Below the pieces are notes generated by a model. That model made no database searches. It was not told the origin of the DNA and saw only the letters and a list, made by a program, of their open reading frames with translations. Shown here piece by piece: positions 7,856 to 17,186 of a stretch of 64,000 nucleotides of DNA; position 1 is the stretch's first letter, and every line of letters starts with the position of its first letter. The stretch lies in contig DATGQI010000036.1 of assembly GCA_035304285.1 (NCBI GenBank), positions 1 through 64,000 of the forward strand, written 5' to 3'. The position numbers were made by a program, and so were the translations under genes. Source of the DNA: IDS-8 sp035304285 (lineage in GTDB: Bacteria; Pseudomonadota; Gammaproteobacteria; Steroidobacterales; Woeseiaceae).

Positions 7856-8737
7856 TCAGACAAGGTTCTTCCTGAAAAATTCAAGGGTCCTCCGCCAGGC
7901 CAGTTCCGCCGCGGCTTCATCGAAGCGTGGCGTAGTATCGTTGTGGAAGCCGTGACTGGTGTCTTCGTAGGTATGTTCCGTGAAGGTCTTCCCGTGTTTC
8001 TCGAGGGCGGCCTTGTAGGCTGGCCATCCGGCGTTCACGCGCTCATCCTGCGAAGCGTGATGAATGAGCAGCGGGGCGCGAATATGGACGACCTCCTCCG
8101 GCGAAGGCTGGGTACCGTAGAACGGTACGGCCGCCGCGAGGTCCGGTACGCGCACTGCGATCATGTTCGACACCCAGCCGCCAAAGCAAAAGCCGACGCA
8201 GCCGGCTTTTCCACTACACCACTCGTGCGCCTGCAGGTAGCGCAGTCCTGCGATGAAGTCCTCGAGCATCTCGTCCCGGTCGCGCCGGGCCTGGAGTTCG
8301 CGCCCTTCGTCGTCCGTCCCCGGGTAGCCGCCAAGAGGCGTCAGGGCATCCGGTGCAAAACCCACGAAGCCTCCAACGGCCACGCGACGCACGACATCTT
8401 CGATGTATGGGTTGAGCCCCCGGTTCTCATGGATCACGAGAACGCCAGGCAACCCGGTGTTCCGCAATGACGGCGCGGCGAGGTACCCGCGCATTTCCCC
8501 GGCACCGTCAGGGGATGCGTAATCCTCGTAACGTACTTCGATAGAGTCGTCGCCGGGGTCGACCTGCTGCGCCAGTGCGTAGTTCGGGCTCAGGCTGCCT
8601 AGAAGCGCCGACGCGGAAACTCCGGAGGCGGTATATGCAGCCGCGCGTTCAAGAAAGTCACGGCGCGTTATCATGCCGTGGGCGTAACGATCGTACAGGT
8701 CGAGAACGCGTCGATCGTAAGTCTTCTCGTCAGTCAT
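7856..8737 (-). CDS. Dienelactone hydrolase family protein, exported
   Basis: 293 residues, alpha/beta hydrolase of the dienelactone hydrolase type. The nucleophile is cysteine in GFCFGGW (approx. residue 183). A later Asp (HASQDERV) and His (TSHGFHND) complete the triad. The N-terminus contains TRRDFL followed by a hydrophobic stretch, a twin-arginine-like export signal set about 24 residues in. Homologues are often periplasmic esterases or lactonases of unknown substrate. The gene is 64 bases downstream of the TPR start region and reads in the same direction. Confidence 0.85.
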   Translation of the reverse strand: MTDEKTYDRRVLDLYDRYAHGMITRRDFLERAAAYTASGVSASALLGSLSPNYALAQQVDPGDDSIEVRYEDYASPDGAGEMRGYLAAPSLRNTGLPGVLVIHENRGLNPYIEDVVRRVAVGGFVGFAPDALTPLGGYPGTDDEGRELQARRDRDEMLEDFIAGLRYLQAHEWCSGKAGCVGFCFGGWVSNMIAVRVPDLAAAVPFYGTQPSPEEVVHIRAPLLIHHASQDERVNAGWPAYKAALEKHGKTFTEHTYEDTSHGFHNDTTPRFDEAAAELAWRRTLEFFRKNLV

Positions 8738-8766
8738 CCCCTCTCGCCTCGTCTACGGGCCTGTTT

Positions 8767-9195
8767 TCACCCGCTGATGTAGTGTTCGAGTTGTTCGATG
8801 GCCTGCTGCTGGTCCGAGATGATTGCCTTGACCAGGTCCCCGATGGAAATGATGCCGATGAGTCTTCCTTCATCGACAACGGGCAAGTGGCGAATCCTCT
8901 TTTCAGTTACGGTGTTCATGCACTTGTCAACCGACTCGCTGCTGGTGGTCGTGATGACGTCGGTCGTCATGATTTCACGCACTTCCGTAGCATCGGAGGC
9001 ACGTCCTTTGAGGATGACTTTTCGTGCGTAATCTCTTTCGGTGAGTATCCCGGCGAGGCTATCGCCGTCCATGACCACGAGTGCGCCGATGCCCCGGTCG
9101 GACATGAGGCGTATTGCATCGAGCACTGAAGCATCGGGCGCTATGGAGACTATATCGCGGCCCTTGCTATCGAGAAGGTGACAGACCAGTTTCAT
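8767..9195 (-). CDS. Tandem CBS-domain protein
   Basis: 142 residues from the ATG at 9195, which has a GGGAGG ribosome site; an ATG at 9225 is in frame but poorer. It consists almost entirely of two CBS domains (SVLDAIRLMSDRGIGALVVM and SVDKCMNTVTEKRIRHLPVV), a pair that normally binds adenosine ligands such as AMP, ATP or SAM. No enzymatic or transporter domain is attached, so it probably acts as a stand-alone ligand-sensing subunit. Confidence 0.85.
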   Translation of the reverse strand: MKLVCHLLDSKGRDIVSIAPDASVLDAIRLMSDRGIGALVVMDGDSLAGILTERDYARKVILKGRASDATEVREIMTTDVITTTSSESVDKCMNTVTEKRIRHLPVVDEGRLIGIISIGDLVKAIISDQQQAIEQLEHYISG

Positions 9196-9322
9196 GTTGC
9201 CTCCCGGAAACCTGGATTCAAGCATCCGCGAAGGTCCCGACGCTCGCGGTTGCGGATCGTCGTTTCATTGTAGCCCTAAAGCCCGCGCGTGTGCGCTACG
9301 GCCGGAACAGCCCGCGATAAGC

Positions 9323-9452
9323 GCCCGTCTCACGGGCGACGAAGGTAGCGCCGCTCCAGGCGAATGTCGCCCGCGGGGCCGGCTACTACAGCCTTCTGTT
9401 CCAGCCACGTCGCCTGGAATCGGGCGCTCCAGGGGCCCGTCTCACGGGCGAC
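9323..9452. repeat. REP/REPIN-like intergenic repeat cluster
   Basis: This 271-base gap between the CBS gene and the next minus-strand gene holds palindromic units. The 18-mer gcccgtctcacgggcgac occurs twice (9323-9340 and 9435-9452). Between them, 9365-9391 reads tgtcgcccgcggggccggct followed by actacag. The same consensus recurs near 38544 and 32026. A further perfect 8-bp pair (9356-9363 with 9410-9417) closes the structure. This is the form of paired REP sequences mobilised by RAYT transposases; no such transposase is in the window. Confidence 0.6.
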
Positions 9453-9466
9453 AACCGGACCGGGTG

Positions 9467-10183
9467 TCAGTCGTCGGCGACGACGCGCCCTGCAACCTCC
9501 GAGTAGTCGAACGAGCCGCTACCCGCATCCGGGACGAGCAGGTCACCCACAATATCGCGGACATCGATACTGCCTGAACCGTCTTCAATAGTGACGCTGC
9601 CGTCGACCTCGGCCACGGTGATACTGCCGGAACCGTCAACAATCCTGACGTCGCCGCCGGAACGCTCGATTTCGATGGACCCGGACCCATCCCTGATGGT
9701 CAGCAACCCGCCATTGTCGGTTATCCGGATCGATCCGGAACCATCGTCCAGTTCGATCGGGCCCATGACGTCGCGGACTTCGACCGATCCGGAGCGGTCC
9801 TCGATGTTGAGTGACAGTCTCTCCGGGACCCTCACGTCCAGGTGCACGCGCGGGCTTTCGTCGAACGACCATCGCGACTTCCTGAACCACCCGTCGAGAT
9901 CGGCGCGACTGCCATTTTTTCCGAGGCTGAGGACAAGGTCCTCTTCGATGACCTGCCGGGCCTCGTCTGCATCCGCATCCGGAACCTCGATGGTTGCGAT
10001 GACGAGAATGCGGTTGGTGCCGGCGATGCCGCTAACGTTCAGGCTGCCTGCCCCTGCCTCGATGTCCAGTGTTTCCACGCCATCAGCATCGATAGACAGC
10101 TCGCGCTTTTCCTCCTGGCCGTTAAACGCGGCATGCACGAGGTTGGCGGCGAACAAGATCATCATCAGTAGGGTCTGCAGCAT
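9467..10183 (-). CDS. Exported DUF4097-like beta-helix protein
   Basis: 238 residues from the ATG at 10183 (GGAGAAAACG ribosome site). A signal peptide (MLQTLLMMILFAANLVHAA) precedes a beta-rich head. After about residue 130, a strikingly regular repeat follows, with five variants of 'DGSGSI' spaced by about 18 residues (for example LDDGSGSIRI, IRDGSGSIEI, VDGSGSITV, EDGSGSIDV, DAGSGSFDY). This fits a right- or left-handed beta helix as in DUF4097/DUF2807 proteins. A surface or periplasmic role is inferred; function unknown. Confidence 0.7.
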   Translation of the reverse strand: MLQTLLMMILFAANLVHAAFNGQEEKRELSIDADGVETLDIEAGAGSLNVSGIAGTNRILVIATIEVPDADADEARQVIEEDLVLSLGKNGSRADLDGWFRKSRWSFDESPRVHLDVRVPERLSLNIEDRSGSVEVRDVMGPIELDDGSGSIRITDNGGLLTIRDGSGSIEIERSGGDVRIVDGSGSITVAEVDGSVTIEDGSGSIDVRDIVGDLLVPDAGSGSFDYSEVAGRVVADD

Positions 10184-10337
10184 CGTTTTCTCCAGCGTGA
10201 GCGGCTCGGCTGTGGTTTGCTGATTTAGATGCCGCTCGCGCGCAAACGGTTGCGTCATCGCCAGGGATCACCGTGCGCCTTGCCAATCACCACCGTTAGC
10301 TGACCCGGGCCTTGAAGTTCGCGCAATGACCAGCGCA

Positions 10338-10661
10338 TCAGGCCTGCTCGATGGTAAGCCTGATCGGTGCGTTGCTGCCATTCGCGACGCAGTGCGTCTC
10401 GTAGCGCTTTTCGGAGTCGGGGAAAATTACCGCGGACTCGATCGTTACGGCATATCCGATCCCGGTCCTCTTGACCCTCGACACCAGGTGACGCACGCGT
10501 TGCGCATTCTCGAGGTCGAGTTCGGTGTTAACAGCTGCGAGGCAGCTGTCGACCTCCCGGGAGAAGAGCATCTTCCCGGCAGCTTCGGCGGGTATGGCAT
10601 GGGCGCCGGCGTAACCGAGCACGAGCAGGAGACTGGCAGGTATCAGGTTTTGGAATTTCAT
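10338..10661 (-). CDS. Small exported protein, unknown family
   Basis: 107 residues from the ATG at 10661, behind GGAAGCTCAAGAG. A signal peptide (MKFQNLIPASLLLVLGYAGAHA) is followed by a small domain with two cysteines (DSCLAAVN and ETHCVANG) that could form a disulphide. The segment GYAVTIESAVIFPDSEKRY looks like a beta hairpin. I do not recognise the family. A gap of 154 bases, with nothing I can identify, separates it from the next minus-strand gene downstream. Confidence 0.6.
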   Translation of the reverse strand: MKFQNLIPASLLLVLGYAGAHAIPAEAAGKMLFSREVDSCLAAVNTELDLENAQRVRHLVSRVKRTGIGYAVTIESAVIFPDSEKRYETHCVANGSNAPIRLTIEQA

Positions 10662-10803
10662 CTCTTGAGCTTCCTTCGAGGTTGTGCGGCGACGCCGCGG
10701 GTCCAGTTTCAGAACCAGCGTTCTGGATAAAAGAAAAAAAGGTCGGGTCGCTTCGGACTCGAGCCGCACTCCAGAACATCTATTCTGTTATGCACAAAAA
10801 AAC

Positions 10804-11385
10804 TCAGCGGAGCGAGGACATGGTGTTGTCCACGAAACTGTTCAGCGTTTCCCTGGGGAGGCCCGAGCTTGCGAGCACCGCCAACCCGAAGAGTGCGCCG
10901 GTGAGAAAATCGCCCGCGCTTCGCACGTCCAGAGATGCCCGGACCTCCCCCTTTTCTTTCGCGGCCGCAAGTCCGATGGCGAAGGTCTTGGCGATGCGGC
11001 TTATGAAGCGCTGCAGCACATGCTTGATCTCGCTGTCGTGCGGAGCCAGCTCCATGGCCGTATGGGACAACATGCAGCCCCTGGTTCTGTCGGCGCTGGC
11101 GAGCATCTCGATGCGCTCCTCGAAGATCCTGCGAATGTCGGCAAGCGAAGCGTCGGGCTCGAGAAGCCGCAGGAACCGCTCGCGACCCATGCGATCGGCG
11201 TAGCGCTCCAGCGCCTGCTCGAACAACTCGCGCTTGTTGCCGAACGTCCCGTAGAGTCCGTAGCGGCTGACGCCGGTTGCCTTGACGAGGTCATCCATGG
11301 AGGTGTCGGTGTAGCCCCGCGTGGAGAACACCTCCACGGCCTTGTTCAACGCTTCAGCAGGATTGAAAGCACGGGTTCTGACCAT
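10804..11385 (-). CDS. TetR/AcrR-family transcriptional regulator
   Basis: 193 residues. The N-terminal helix-turn-helix is clear: ALNKAVEVFSTRGYTDTSMDDLVKATGVSRYGLYGTFGNKRELF. The C-terminal ligand domain is of the TetR_C type found in AcrR-like regulators (CMLSHTAMEL, then GALFGLAVLASSG). No neighbour is an obvious target. It probably autoregulates, because a palindromic site (11393-11406) lies just upstream of its start. Whether it also acts on the RND operon at 23 kb cannot be judged from sequence. Confidence 0.9.
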   Translation of the reverse strand: MVRTRAFNPAEALNKAVEVFSTRGYTDTSMDDLVKATGVSRYGLYGTFGNKRELFEQALERYADRMGRERFLRLLEPDASLADIRRIFEERIEMLASADRTRGCMLSHTAMELAPHDSEIKHVLQRFISRIAKTFAIGLAAAKEKGEVRASLDVRSAGDFLTGALFGLAVLASSGLPRETLNSFVDNTMSSLR

Positions 11386-11392
11386 GCTTTCC

Positions 11393-11406
11393 AGACTAGT
11401 CGTTCT
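11393..11406. promoter_or_regulatory. Possible TetR autoregulatory operator
   Basis: The 14-mer agactagtcgttct contains the perfect palindrome gactagtc and lies 8 bases upstream of the regulator's ATG, a usual position for a TetR-family operator. The half-sites are short and the call is tentative. Confidence 0.35.
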
Positions 11407-11444
11407 GTTTTACGCCGTCAAGCGAGATCGGGAGAAGGCTTCGT

Positions 11445-12299
11445 TTACAGGCTCTGTGCGGCGAAGGTGTCGCAGCGTTCCGGGTCGCCGTGCTCCAGGC
11501 CGGTGCGGAACCATCGTACGCGCTGCTCCGACGTGCCGTGGGTGAAAGAGTCGGGGGATACGCCGCGTCCGCTACCCTGCTGAAGGCGATCGTCGCCGAT
11601 GGCGCTCGCGGCATTCAAAGCTTCCTCGACATCGCCTTCCTCGAGGAAATTGTGCCGGCGGTGGGTGCGGTTCGCCCATACCCCCGCCAGGCAGTCCGCC
11701 TGCAACTCCAGCCGCACGGACATCCGGTTTGCCTCGGCCTCCGACAGCCGCTGGCGACTTCGGTGAACCTCGTCCGTAATTCCGAGAAGGTGCTGCACGT
11801 GGTGCCCGATCTCGTGGGCGATGACATAGGCCTGCGCGAAATCGCCGGGAGCATCAAAGCGATTCTTCAGTTCCGTGTAGAAGTCGAGATCGATGTAGGC
11901 CTTGCTGTCTGCGGGACAATAGAAGGGTCCCATGAAGGCTTGCCCGACGCCACAGGCGGTCCGTGTAGCGCCGCGAAACATCACCAGCACCGGTTCCTGG
12001 TAGCGCTGGTTGCTCGCGGCGAACACTTCGTTCCACACGTCCTCGGTGTCGGCCACGACCACCGCGACCATGTCCGCGAGCGGGTCTTCGGAGAAATCCT
12101 GTTCGCCAGGAGTCGTGGCGGTATCGGAAGGAACGTTGACCGACTGCACCCCCTCCAGAAGGAAGCTCGGATCGATACCGAAGTACATGGCCGCAAGGAC
12201 AATGACGATCGTACCGATGCCGCCGCCCACCAGCGTCGTTCCCCTGGCGCTGCGCCGGTCCTCGATGTTGCTGCTCCGCCTTCTGTCCCGCCAGCGCAT
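11445..12299 (-). CDS. YpfJ-type neutral zinc metallopeptidase
   Basis: 284 residues. A cytosolic arginine-rich start leads into one membrane segment (TTLVGGGIGTIVIVLAAMYFG). A large domain follows, with the zinc motif HEIGHH in AYVIAHEIGHHVQHLL (approx. residue 165). This is the YpfJ/zinc_peptidase (PF04228) layout, and the length matches (E. coli YpfJ ~287). The substrate is unknown in the family. Ribosome site AGGAG lies 12 bases upstream. Confidence 0.9.
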   Translation of the reverse strand: MRWRDRRRSSNIEDRRSARGTTLVGGGIGTIVIVLAAMYFGIDPSFLLEGVQSVNVPSDTATTPGEQDFSEDPLADMVAVVVADTEDVWNEVFAASNQRYQEPVLVMFRGATRTACGVGQAFMGPFYCPADSKAYIDLDFYTELKNRFDAPGDFAQAYVIAHEIGHHVQHLLGITDEVHRSRQRLSEAEANRMSVRLELQADCLAGVWANRTHRRHNFLEEGDVEEALNAASAIGDDRLQQGSGRGVSPDSFTHGTSEQRVRWFRTGLEHGDPERCDTFAAQSL

Positions 12300-12347
12300 G
12301 GTGTGTCAGCTCCTGATTGGAACGGTAGTTGCCTTTAAGAGGACCTC

Positions 12348-13169
12348 TCAGATACCAAGGTCCTTTTGCTTGTAACCCTGCGGTGGGTTGAAGAGCGCCT
12401 GATCGATGTCCGCGCTTCTCGCGGACTTAAGCCGGCTCTCGCTTTCAAGGCTGCCATCGTCGTCGAACTCGCGGCTCAGTACAGGGTAACCCTCCAACTC
12501 TTTCATGTGCCGGAACAAGTCCCGCTGCTCACCCATCACGTCCATACCCGAAGCGCCCGAGAATTGCTCCGCCATCCTCTCGAAGAAGGTGGCCATCGCG
12601 ATCATTGAATCAGCGGCCTCACGACCGCCATCGATGTCGTCCCAGCCTGTGATGCAGAGCTCCCGTACTTTTGTGCCATTTTGCTGCACTTCGTAGTACT
12701 CGCAATCAAAGCCGTTGATCGTGTCGCTGGCGCCGGTCCGGTTCACTTTCAAAGGTGCCGGTTTCTCCGCCTGCGTCGGGAGGTGCTGCTTCATCATCTG
12801 TTCCGCCATCGCACGCTGCTCAGGCGGCATTTCCTCGAGTGCCTGCTGCATTTGCTGCATGGCGCTGCTCATTTGCGAGCCGATCCGTTCCATCGCAGCT
12901 TCATCGATCACGTAATACTCCTTCTCCTCATGATCGATAGCGATAAATTCACGGCCCTGCTCGCGAAAGATCATGCCTCCCGACTCGTCGCTGCTGACAG
13001 ACGTCACCTCCATCCGCGAAACACCGTCCTGCGTCGAGATCTCGACCGTGCCGATGGCGGGCGGCTCCTCCCCGTAGTCCGTGGTGACCAGTTCCATGAC
13101 GGAACCAGCGAAAACCGGCGAGGATGCGCCGATGGCGGCACAGGTGAAGACGAGTTTCAGACGGGTCAT
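12348..13169 (-). CDS. Exported DUF4412-like protein
   Basis: 273 residues from the ATG at 13169 (AAGGATG site; the longer form to 13226 is not supported). A signal peptide (LKLVFTCAAIGASSPVFAG) is followed by a beta-rich domain with GTVEISTQDGVSRMEV and REFIAIDHEEKEYYVID. A methionine- and glutamine-rich helical insert (QQMQQALEEMPPEQRAM) comes next, then a second beta domain with NGFDCEYYEV. This resembles DUF4412, whose members are thought to bind a lipid or hydrophobic ligand in the periplasm (LolA/LppX-like fold). That assignment is inference. Confidence 0.6.
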   Translation of the reverse strand: MTRLKLVFTCAAIGASSPVFAGSVMELVTTDYGEEPPAIGTVEISTQDGVSRMEVTSVSSDESGGMIFREQGREFIAIDHEEKEYYVIDEAAMERIGSQMSSAMQQMQQALEEMPPEQRAMAEQMMKQHLPTQAEKPAPLKVNRTGASDTINGFDCEYYEVQQNGTKVRELCITGWDDIDGGREAADSMIAMATFFERMAEQFSGASGMDVMGEQRDLFRHMKELEGYPVLSREFDDDGSLESESRLKSARSADIDQALFNPPQGYKQKDLGI

Positions 13170-13289
13170 GACAGCATCCTTATTTGATACAGGGCGGCGG
13201 GCGGTGACATCGTTCCAGCCAAGCAAAATACCCGTGTCGCTGGCGTTTTGCCAGACGAGAACTTAGGGCGCCTGGACGACCCCGCTGTC

Positions 13290-16200
13290 TCAGCGCTCGA
13301 GCGTGTAGCTGAGGTCAACGCCCTCCGCGTTCTTCCCGGACGTCGCCTTGATGCCGAAACCCTTGGCGATGTCGTAGCGTACGCTGATGACATTGCCGCG
13401 CTCGAAAAGCCCGATGCCATAGCTGATGTAGAGATCCTGGGCGATATAGGTACCGACATCCACCGCGCCGACCCCCTGTTCATAATTGAAGTCGCTGCCG
13501 GTCACAAGGAGAGTCAACGCCCGGTCCCTCGTCGTGGCCGGATTTGTATAAACCTCGACCTGGGGCTCCTGCGGCGTGCCCGTGACAAGTACCCCCGCAT
13601 TGCGGATCTGCGGATTGCCGAATATTTCCCGCTCGGCGCGAATGCGCAGGCTGGGGCTCGATGCCGGGACGCCGGGAAACTGGATCCTTCCCTCGGTGAT
13701 ATCCAGCAATTGCCCGTACGCTTCGAACCTGCCCTGGATGTTGTACTGGCCGTTCGCAACCGGCATGTGCGGGCCGTCCCAGTGAAAGGCAGCGGTACCG
13801 GCGACGCGAGCCTCGGCGACGTCGAGATCGACAACCACGTCGTCTCCTAACACCAGCGCCACGGTTCCGTGAATCTCGAACGGAGTCTCGGTTGCGTCTG
13901 TTTCCTCCGTCTCTCCGTTACCGTTCGCGACGATCACGACGTCCGCGCTTTCGCTTATCTTGTCACCCGAGGTCAGATCAACGGGCGTGAGTCTCGCCCG
14001 CGGGACAACCACGTTGCCATTGATCGCCAGGCTACCCGCCCGCACGCCCAGCACGAGGTCGGTATTCGCCACCACGGTGACGTCCGGCAGGTCGATCAGC
14101 GTCAGGTTCTCGCCCGTGAGAGACAAGTCCAGTCCCTCGCGAAACCCGCCGAACGAATTGACACTGCTTCGGAGTTCACCGGTGCCGTCGCCGGCGCTGA
14201 ACGTCGTCTGCAGATCGATCCTGTTGTCTTCGCGAATCATGCTTTGCATCTGGATGTCACTGAGCACGAGCCCGAGCGGCTCATACCTGAATGAACCATT
14301 CTTCAACGAGGCTTCCCCGGTGAACATGGGCTTGCCGAGGGTGCCTGCTACTCCCAGGTCCACATCCAGTTGACCGCTGGCGTCGTCGATCATAGGCGCA
14401 AGGCTGGCAGCAACAGCGATGTCGTTGAGATTTATCGCGAGCCTGCCTTCAACTTCGCTGTCGGCGCCCATGCTCACGTCCGCTGCCTCGAAACTTGCGT
14501 CGATCTCGGCCGAATCCGAAAAAGGCAGCGTCAATCGTCCGGCGAGCAACTGGCCGTCCACCAGGTTGAAGTGGACCTCGCCCGCACCCGTCTGGGTTGT
14601 CATTCTCTCGTCTACGGTGTTCCGGATGTCTCCCGGCGATATGAGGACGTCTCCTTCTCCCGAGAGCCCACCCTCCCCGCTGCCAATCGAGATCCCGCCG
14701 CTCAGCGTCTGCGTGAATTCAAGGTTGGTCTCGAACAGCAGACGAATGAGGTTTACCGGGAGCGCTTCCATCTCCGCCGCCAGTGTGAGGTTCGTGCTGC
14801 CAGCCCACTCCGTCCCCAGGCAAACCCTCGCTTCCTGGGCCGGCGCCTGGACTTCCGGACTCCCCTCGCTGCCCACGAGACAGGTGCGCTCAAGCGACAC
14901 CGATTTTGTCGAAAGCTGCAGGGCAGCAGGCTCCTCGAGCGCGAACTCGAGATCTGAAGGCGTCGCGAACCGCAGAGCCTCCAGTTGGCCGCGCCAGGTG
15001 GACTGGAGTGGCTGGCGCCAGTTCTCCAAAGCCCCGTCGAACTCAAGATTCAGCTCCTTTTCCTCTCCCGCCAGGTCGACCAGCAACCGCTGGCGATCCG
15101 CCCCGGCGGAAAGCTGCACAACGACACTCTGGAGTTCACGTGCGCCAGCGGTCAGTCCCGTTCCCTCGGCTGCCAATGCCAGTGGCGTAGCGGGCGGCGC
15201 ATCGATACTTCTAACCTTGAGCTCTTGCAGCGCGTAGTCGCCCCAGAACAGCTCCGACGCCTCGAGATCGAGCTGAAGGGAAGGAAACTCATCTGCCATC
15301 GAGAAGTTTCCCTGCGCCTGCAGAAAGCCCGCGACATCCGGGTGGAACGTTTGCAGGGCAGGGACGTCGAGTGAGAAATCCAGTCCCGACCGGCTACTTG
15401 CACTTCCGTCCGCCTGCAGTTCGGACTCACCGGATCTCAAGACGAGCTGCCGGGCAACCAGGTTGCCTCCCGTGTACTGGATTCCGCCCCCGCCTTGCAG
15501 TGGTTGCCCGCGAACCGAGCCATCCAGTTGGCGGATGGCAACATCCACCTGGACAGGATCGAGCTGGCCCTCTGCCGTGAAGTTGCTGCTGATGCGGCCG
15601 GGGAATTGCGGCGCTAGCGGGCTGATGTCCAGGTTTCCGGTGGCGAGATCGGCCGACCAGCGGCTCTGTGCCCAGTTATAGTGGCCGGTGCCGGCCGCCG
15701 TGCCGCCCAAGACTTCACTTTCGTGAAGAACCGCTTCGACCTGTTCGCGATTACCCTGCCCCGTCAGGACGAAAACGCCCTGCGGGAGCGTATCGGTGCG
15801 AAAAGCTATCCTCCCGTCGAAGGACCATTCCTCCAGCCTTCCCGCAACCGTTACAACCCCCGACTCACTGATGAAGCGCGTTGCTGCGTCGACCTCGTTC
15901 GACATCGGCCACTGCAAGTCGCTCCAGTCGAGGTGGAGGTCAACCACGTTGCCGTCGAGATCGATCTCTCCCGTTGCATCCACCCTTGCCGGCGAATCCT
16001 GCACACGCAGACTCACCTCGTTCAGTCTCACGTTGCCGGCCTGCCACGCCGCGTCCACGGTTCCGGATACCGGCTGTCCGGCGGGCCAGTTTTGCGTAAG
16101 CGCGGCCGGATCGAAGCGTTCGACCTCTGCATCCACCGCGACCGCAAACCCACCGGACCAGCGAAGCTCGCCGACGGAGGCGGCTGCGAGCATGTCGCCG

Positions 16201-17186
16201 CGCAAGCTAAGGCTCGACACGGAAAGCCCCTCACTGTTCCCCTCCGTGACGATGTCGAAAAGAAGTTCTTCCGTGCCGGCTACCGCGACGGTGCCGACGC
16301 CGCTTATTGTGTAAGCCGAAAGGTCGCCCCGCGTTTCGAGATCCGCCTCGCGCAGGTACACCTGTGGAGGTTGGTCCGGGCCAGTGCGAAGCGGCCATTG
16401 GAAATAAGGCGTCTGCACGCGCACGTCCCAGCCCGGTGTCTCGTACAACCGGAAAAGCCGGCCTGCAACCTGCACGTCGGGGGCCGCACCCACGACATTG
16501 ACCTGCAGGTCGGCAAGGCTTCCGGCAGCGATAGCTTTGAAATCGACCGGGTGGACCTGGTCGTCGCCCAGCGGAATTGGGTAGCTCCCGGTCAACTCCG
16601 CTTCCGCCGGATAGGGCTCGGCCAGTCCGATGTCGATGGAGCCGCGCAAGGCAACCGCGGACGAATCCAGTTCGAGCCGCGCCAGTGATATCTCATCGTG
16701 CCAGTGCCCGGCGAAAGCTGCCTCGTGCAGCCGGAAAATGGGCTCGTCGGCCGGATTGATGACTTGTAGTTCAGTCACATGCACGTCCTGCATGTTGACG
16801 ACGAACGGCAGCGCAAGCTTGTCGAGAAAGGGTTCACCGGGATCATCGGGCTCGCCCGTTTCCTTCAGCCAAATGTTTACGCGATCTGCGCGAAGTTCAG
16901 GAATATCGATCGCAAGAGGGAACAGCACGAGCTGCACCGAGAGCCTGGCTCTCGCGACCTCGACCTGCACCGCTTCGCTGACGTAGGACACGTCGGTCAG
17001 GCTCAGGCCGTCCGCAATCGAGCCCTCGATCGTGGCGGCGCGCAGCTCCCCAGGGATCATAGGCACCGCACGATCCCAAAGCCAGCGGGAGCCCGACGAG
17101 GTCTGCGTCAGCCACGCCACCGCCAGCACTACGATGAGCACGACCGAAGCGATGGCCAGGAGCGCGTACTTGAGGATGTTGCTCAT
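13290..17186 (-). CDS. tamB: TamB, translocation and assembly module inner-membrane component
   Basis: 1298 residues, AsmA-like family. TamB spans the periplasm from inner to outer membrane and works with TamA in outer-membrane assembly, probably moving phospholipid along its beta-taco groove. The start is ATG 17186, where the tamA stop and this ATG overlap as TGATG. An N-terminal membrane anchor (LLAIASVVLIVVLAVAWL) is followed by very long beta-strand repeats. The conserved C-terminal DUF490 domain begins near residue 950 and ends with SYGIGLFERGNVISVRYDI and GVDLSYTLER. Length is typical (E. coli 1259). Confidence 0.93.
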   Translation of the reverse strand: MSNILKYALLAIASVVLIVVLAVAWLTQTSSGSRWLWDRAVPMIPGELRAATIEGSIADGLSLTDVSYVSEAVQVEVARARLSVQLVLFPLAIDIPELRADRVNIWLKETGEPDDPGEPFLDKLALPFVVNMQDVHVTELQVINPADEPIFRLHEAAFAGHWHDEISLARLELDSSAVALRGSIDIGLAEPYPAEAELTGSYPIPLGDDQVHPVDFKAIAAGSLADLQVNVVGAAPDVQVAGRLFRLYETPGWDVRVQTPYFQWPLRTGPDQPPQVYLREADLETRGDLSAYTISGVGTVAVAGTEELLFDIVTEGNSEGLSVSSLSLRGDMLAAASVGELRWSGGFAVAVDAEVERFDPAALTQNWPAGQPVSGTVDAAWQAGNVRLNEVSLRVQDSPARVDATGEIDLDGNVVDLHLDWSDLQWPMSNEVDAATRFISESGVVTVAGRLEEWSFDGRIAFRTDTLPQGVFVLTGQGNREQVEAVLHESEVLGGTAAGTGHYNWAQSRWSADLATGNLDISPLAPQFPGRISSNFTAEGQLDPVQVDVAIRQLDGSVRGQPLQGGGGIQYTGGNLVARQLVLRSGESELQADGSASSRSGLDFSLDVPALQTFHPDVAGFLQAQGNFSMADEFPSLQLDLEASELFWGDYALQELKVRSIDAPPATPLALAAEGTGLTAGARELQSVVVQLSAGADRQRLLVDLAGEEKELNLEFDGALENWRQPLQSTWRGQLEALRFATPSDLEFALEEPAALQLSTKSVSLERTCLVGSEGSPEVQAPAQEARVCLGTEWAGSTNLTLAAEMEALPVNLIRLLFETNLEFTQTLSGGISIGSGEGGLSGEGDVLISPGDIRNTVDERMTTQTGAGEVHFNLVDGQLLAGRLTLPFSDSAEIDASFEAADVSMGADSEVEGRLAINLNDIAVAASLAPMIDDASGQLDVDLGVAGTLGKPMFTGEASLKNGSFRYEPLGLVLSDIQMQSMIREDNRIDLQTTFSAGDGTGELRSSVNSFGGFREGLDLSLTGENLTLIDLPDVTVVANTDLVLGVRAGSLAINGNVVVPRARLTPVDLTSGDKISESADVVIVANGNGETEETDATETPFEIHGTVALVLGDDVVVDLDVAEARVAGTAAFHWDGPHMPVANGQYNIQGRFEAYGQLLDITEGRIQFPGVPASSPSLRIRAEREIFGNPQIRNAGVLVTGTPQEPQVEVYTNPATTRDRALTLLVTGSDFNYEQGVGAVDVGTYIAQDLYISYGIGLFERGNVISVRYDIAKGFGIKATSGKNAEGVDLSYTLER

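Noticed and set aside
10804..11385. The TetR protein as the regulator of the RND operon at 23 kb
   Set aside because: The candidate sites (agactagtcgttct versus tagtgttata dyad) do not resemble each other, and the genes are 12 kb apart.
13240..13254. Short hairpin ctggc-gtttt-gccag after the DUF4412-like gene start
   Set aside because: Only 5 bp and without a clear T-run in either direction, so a terminator call is not justified.
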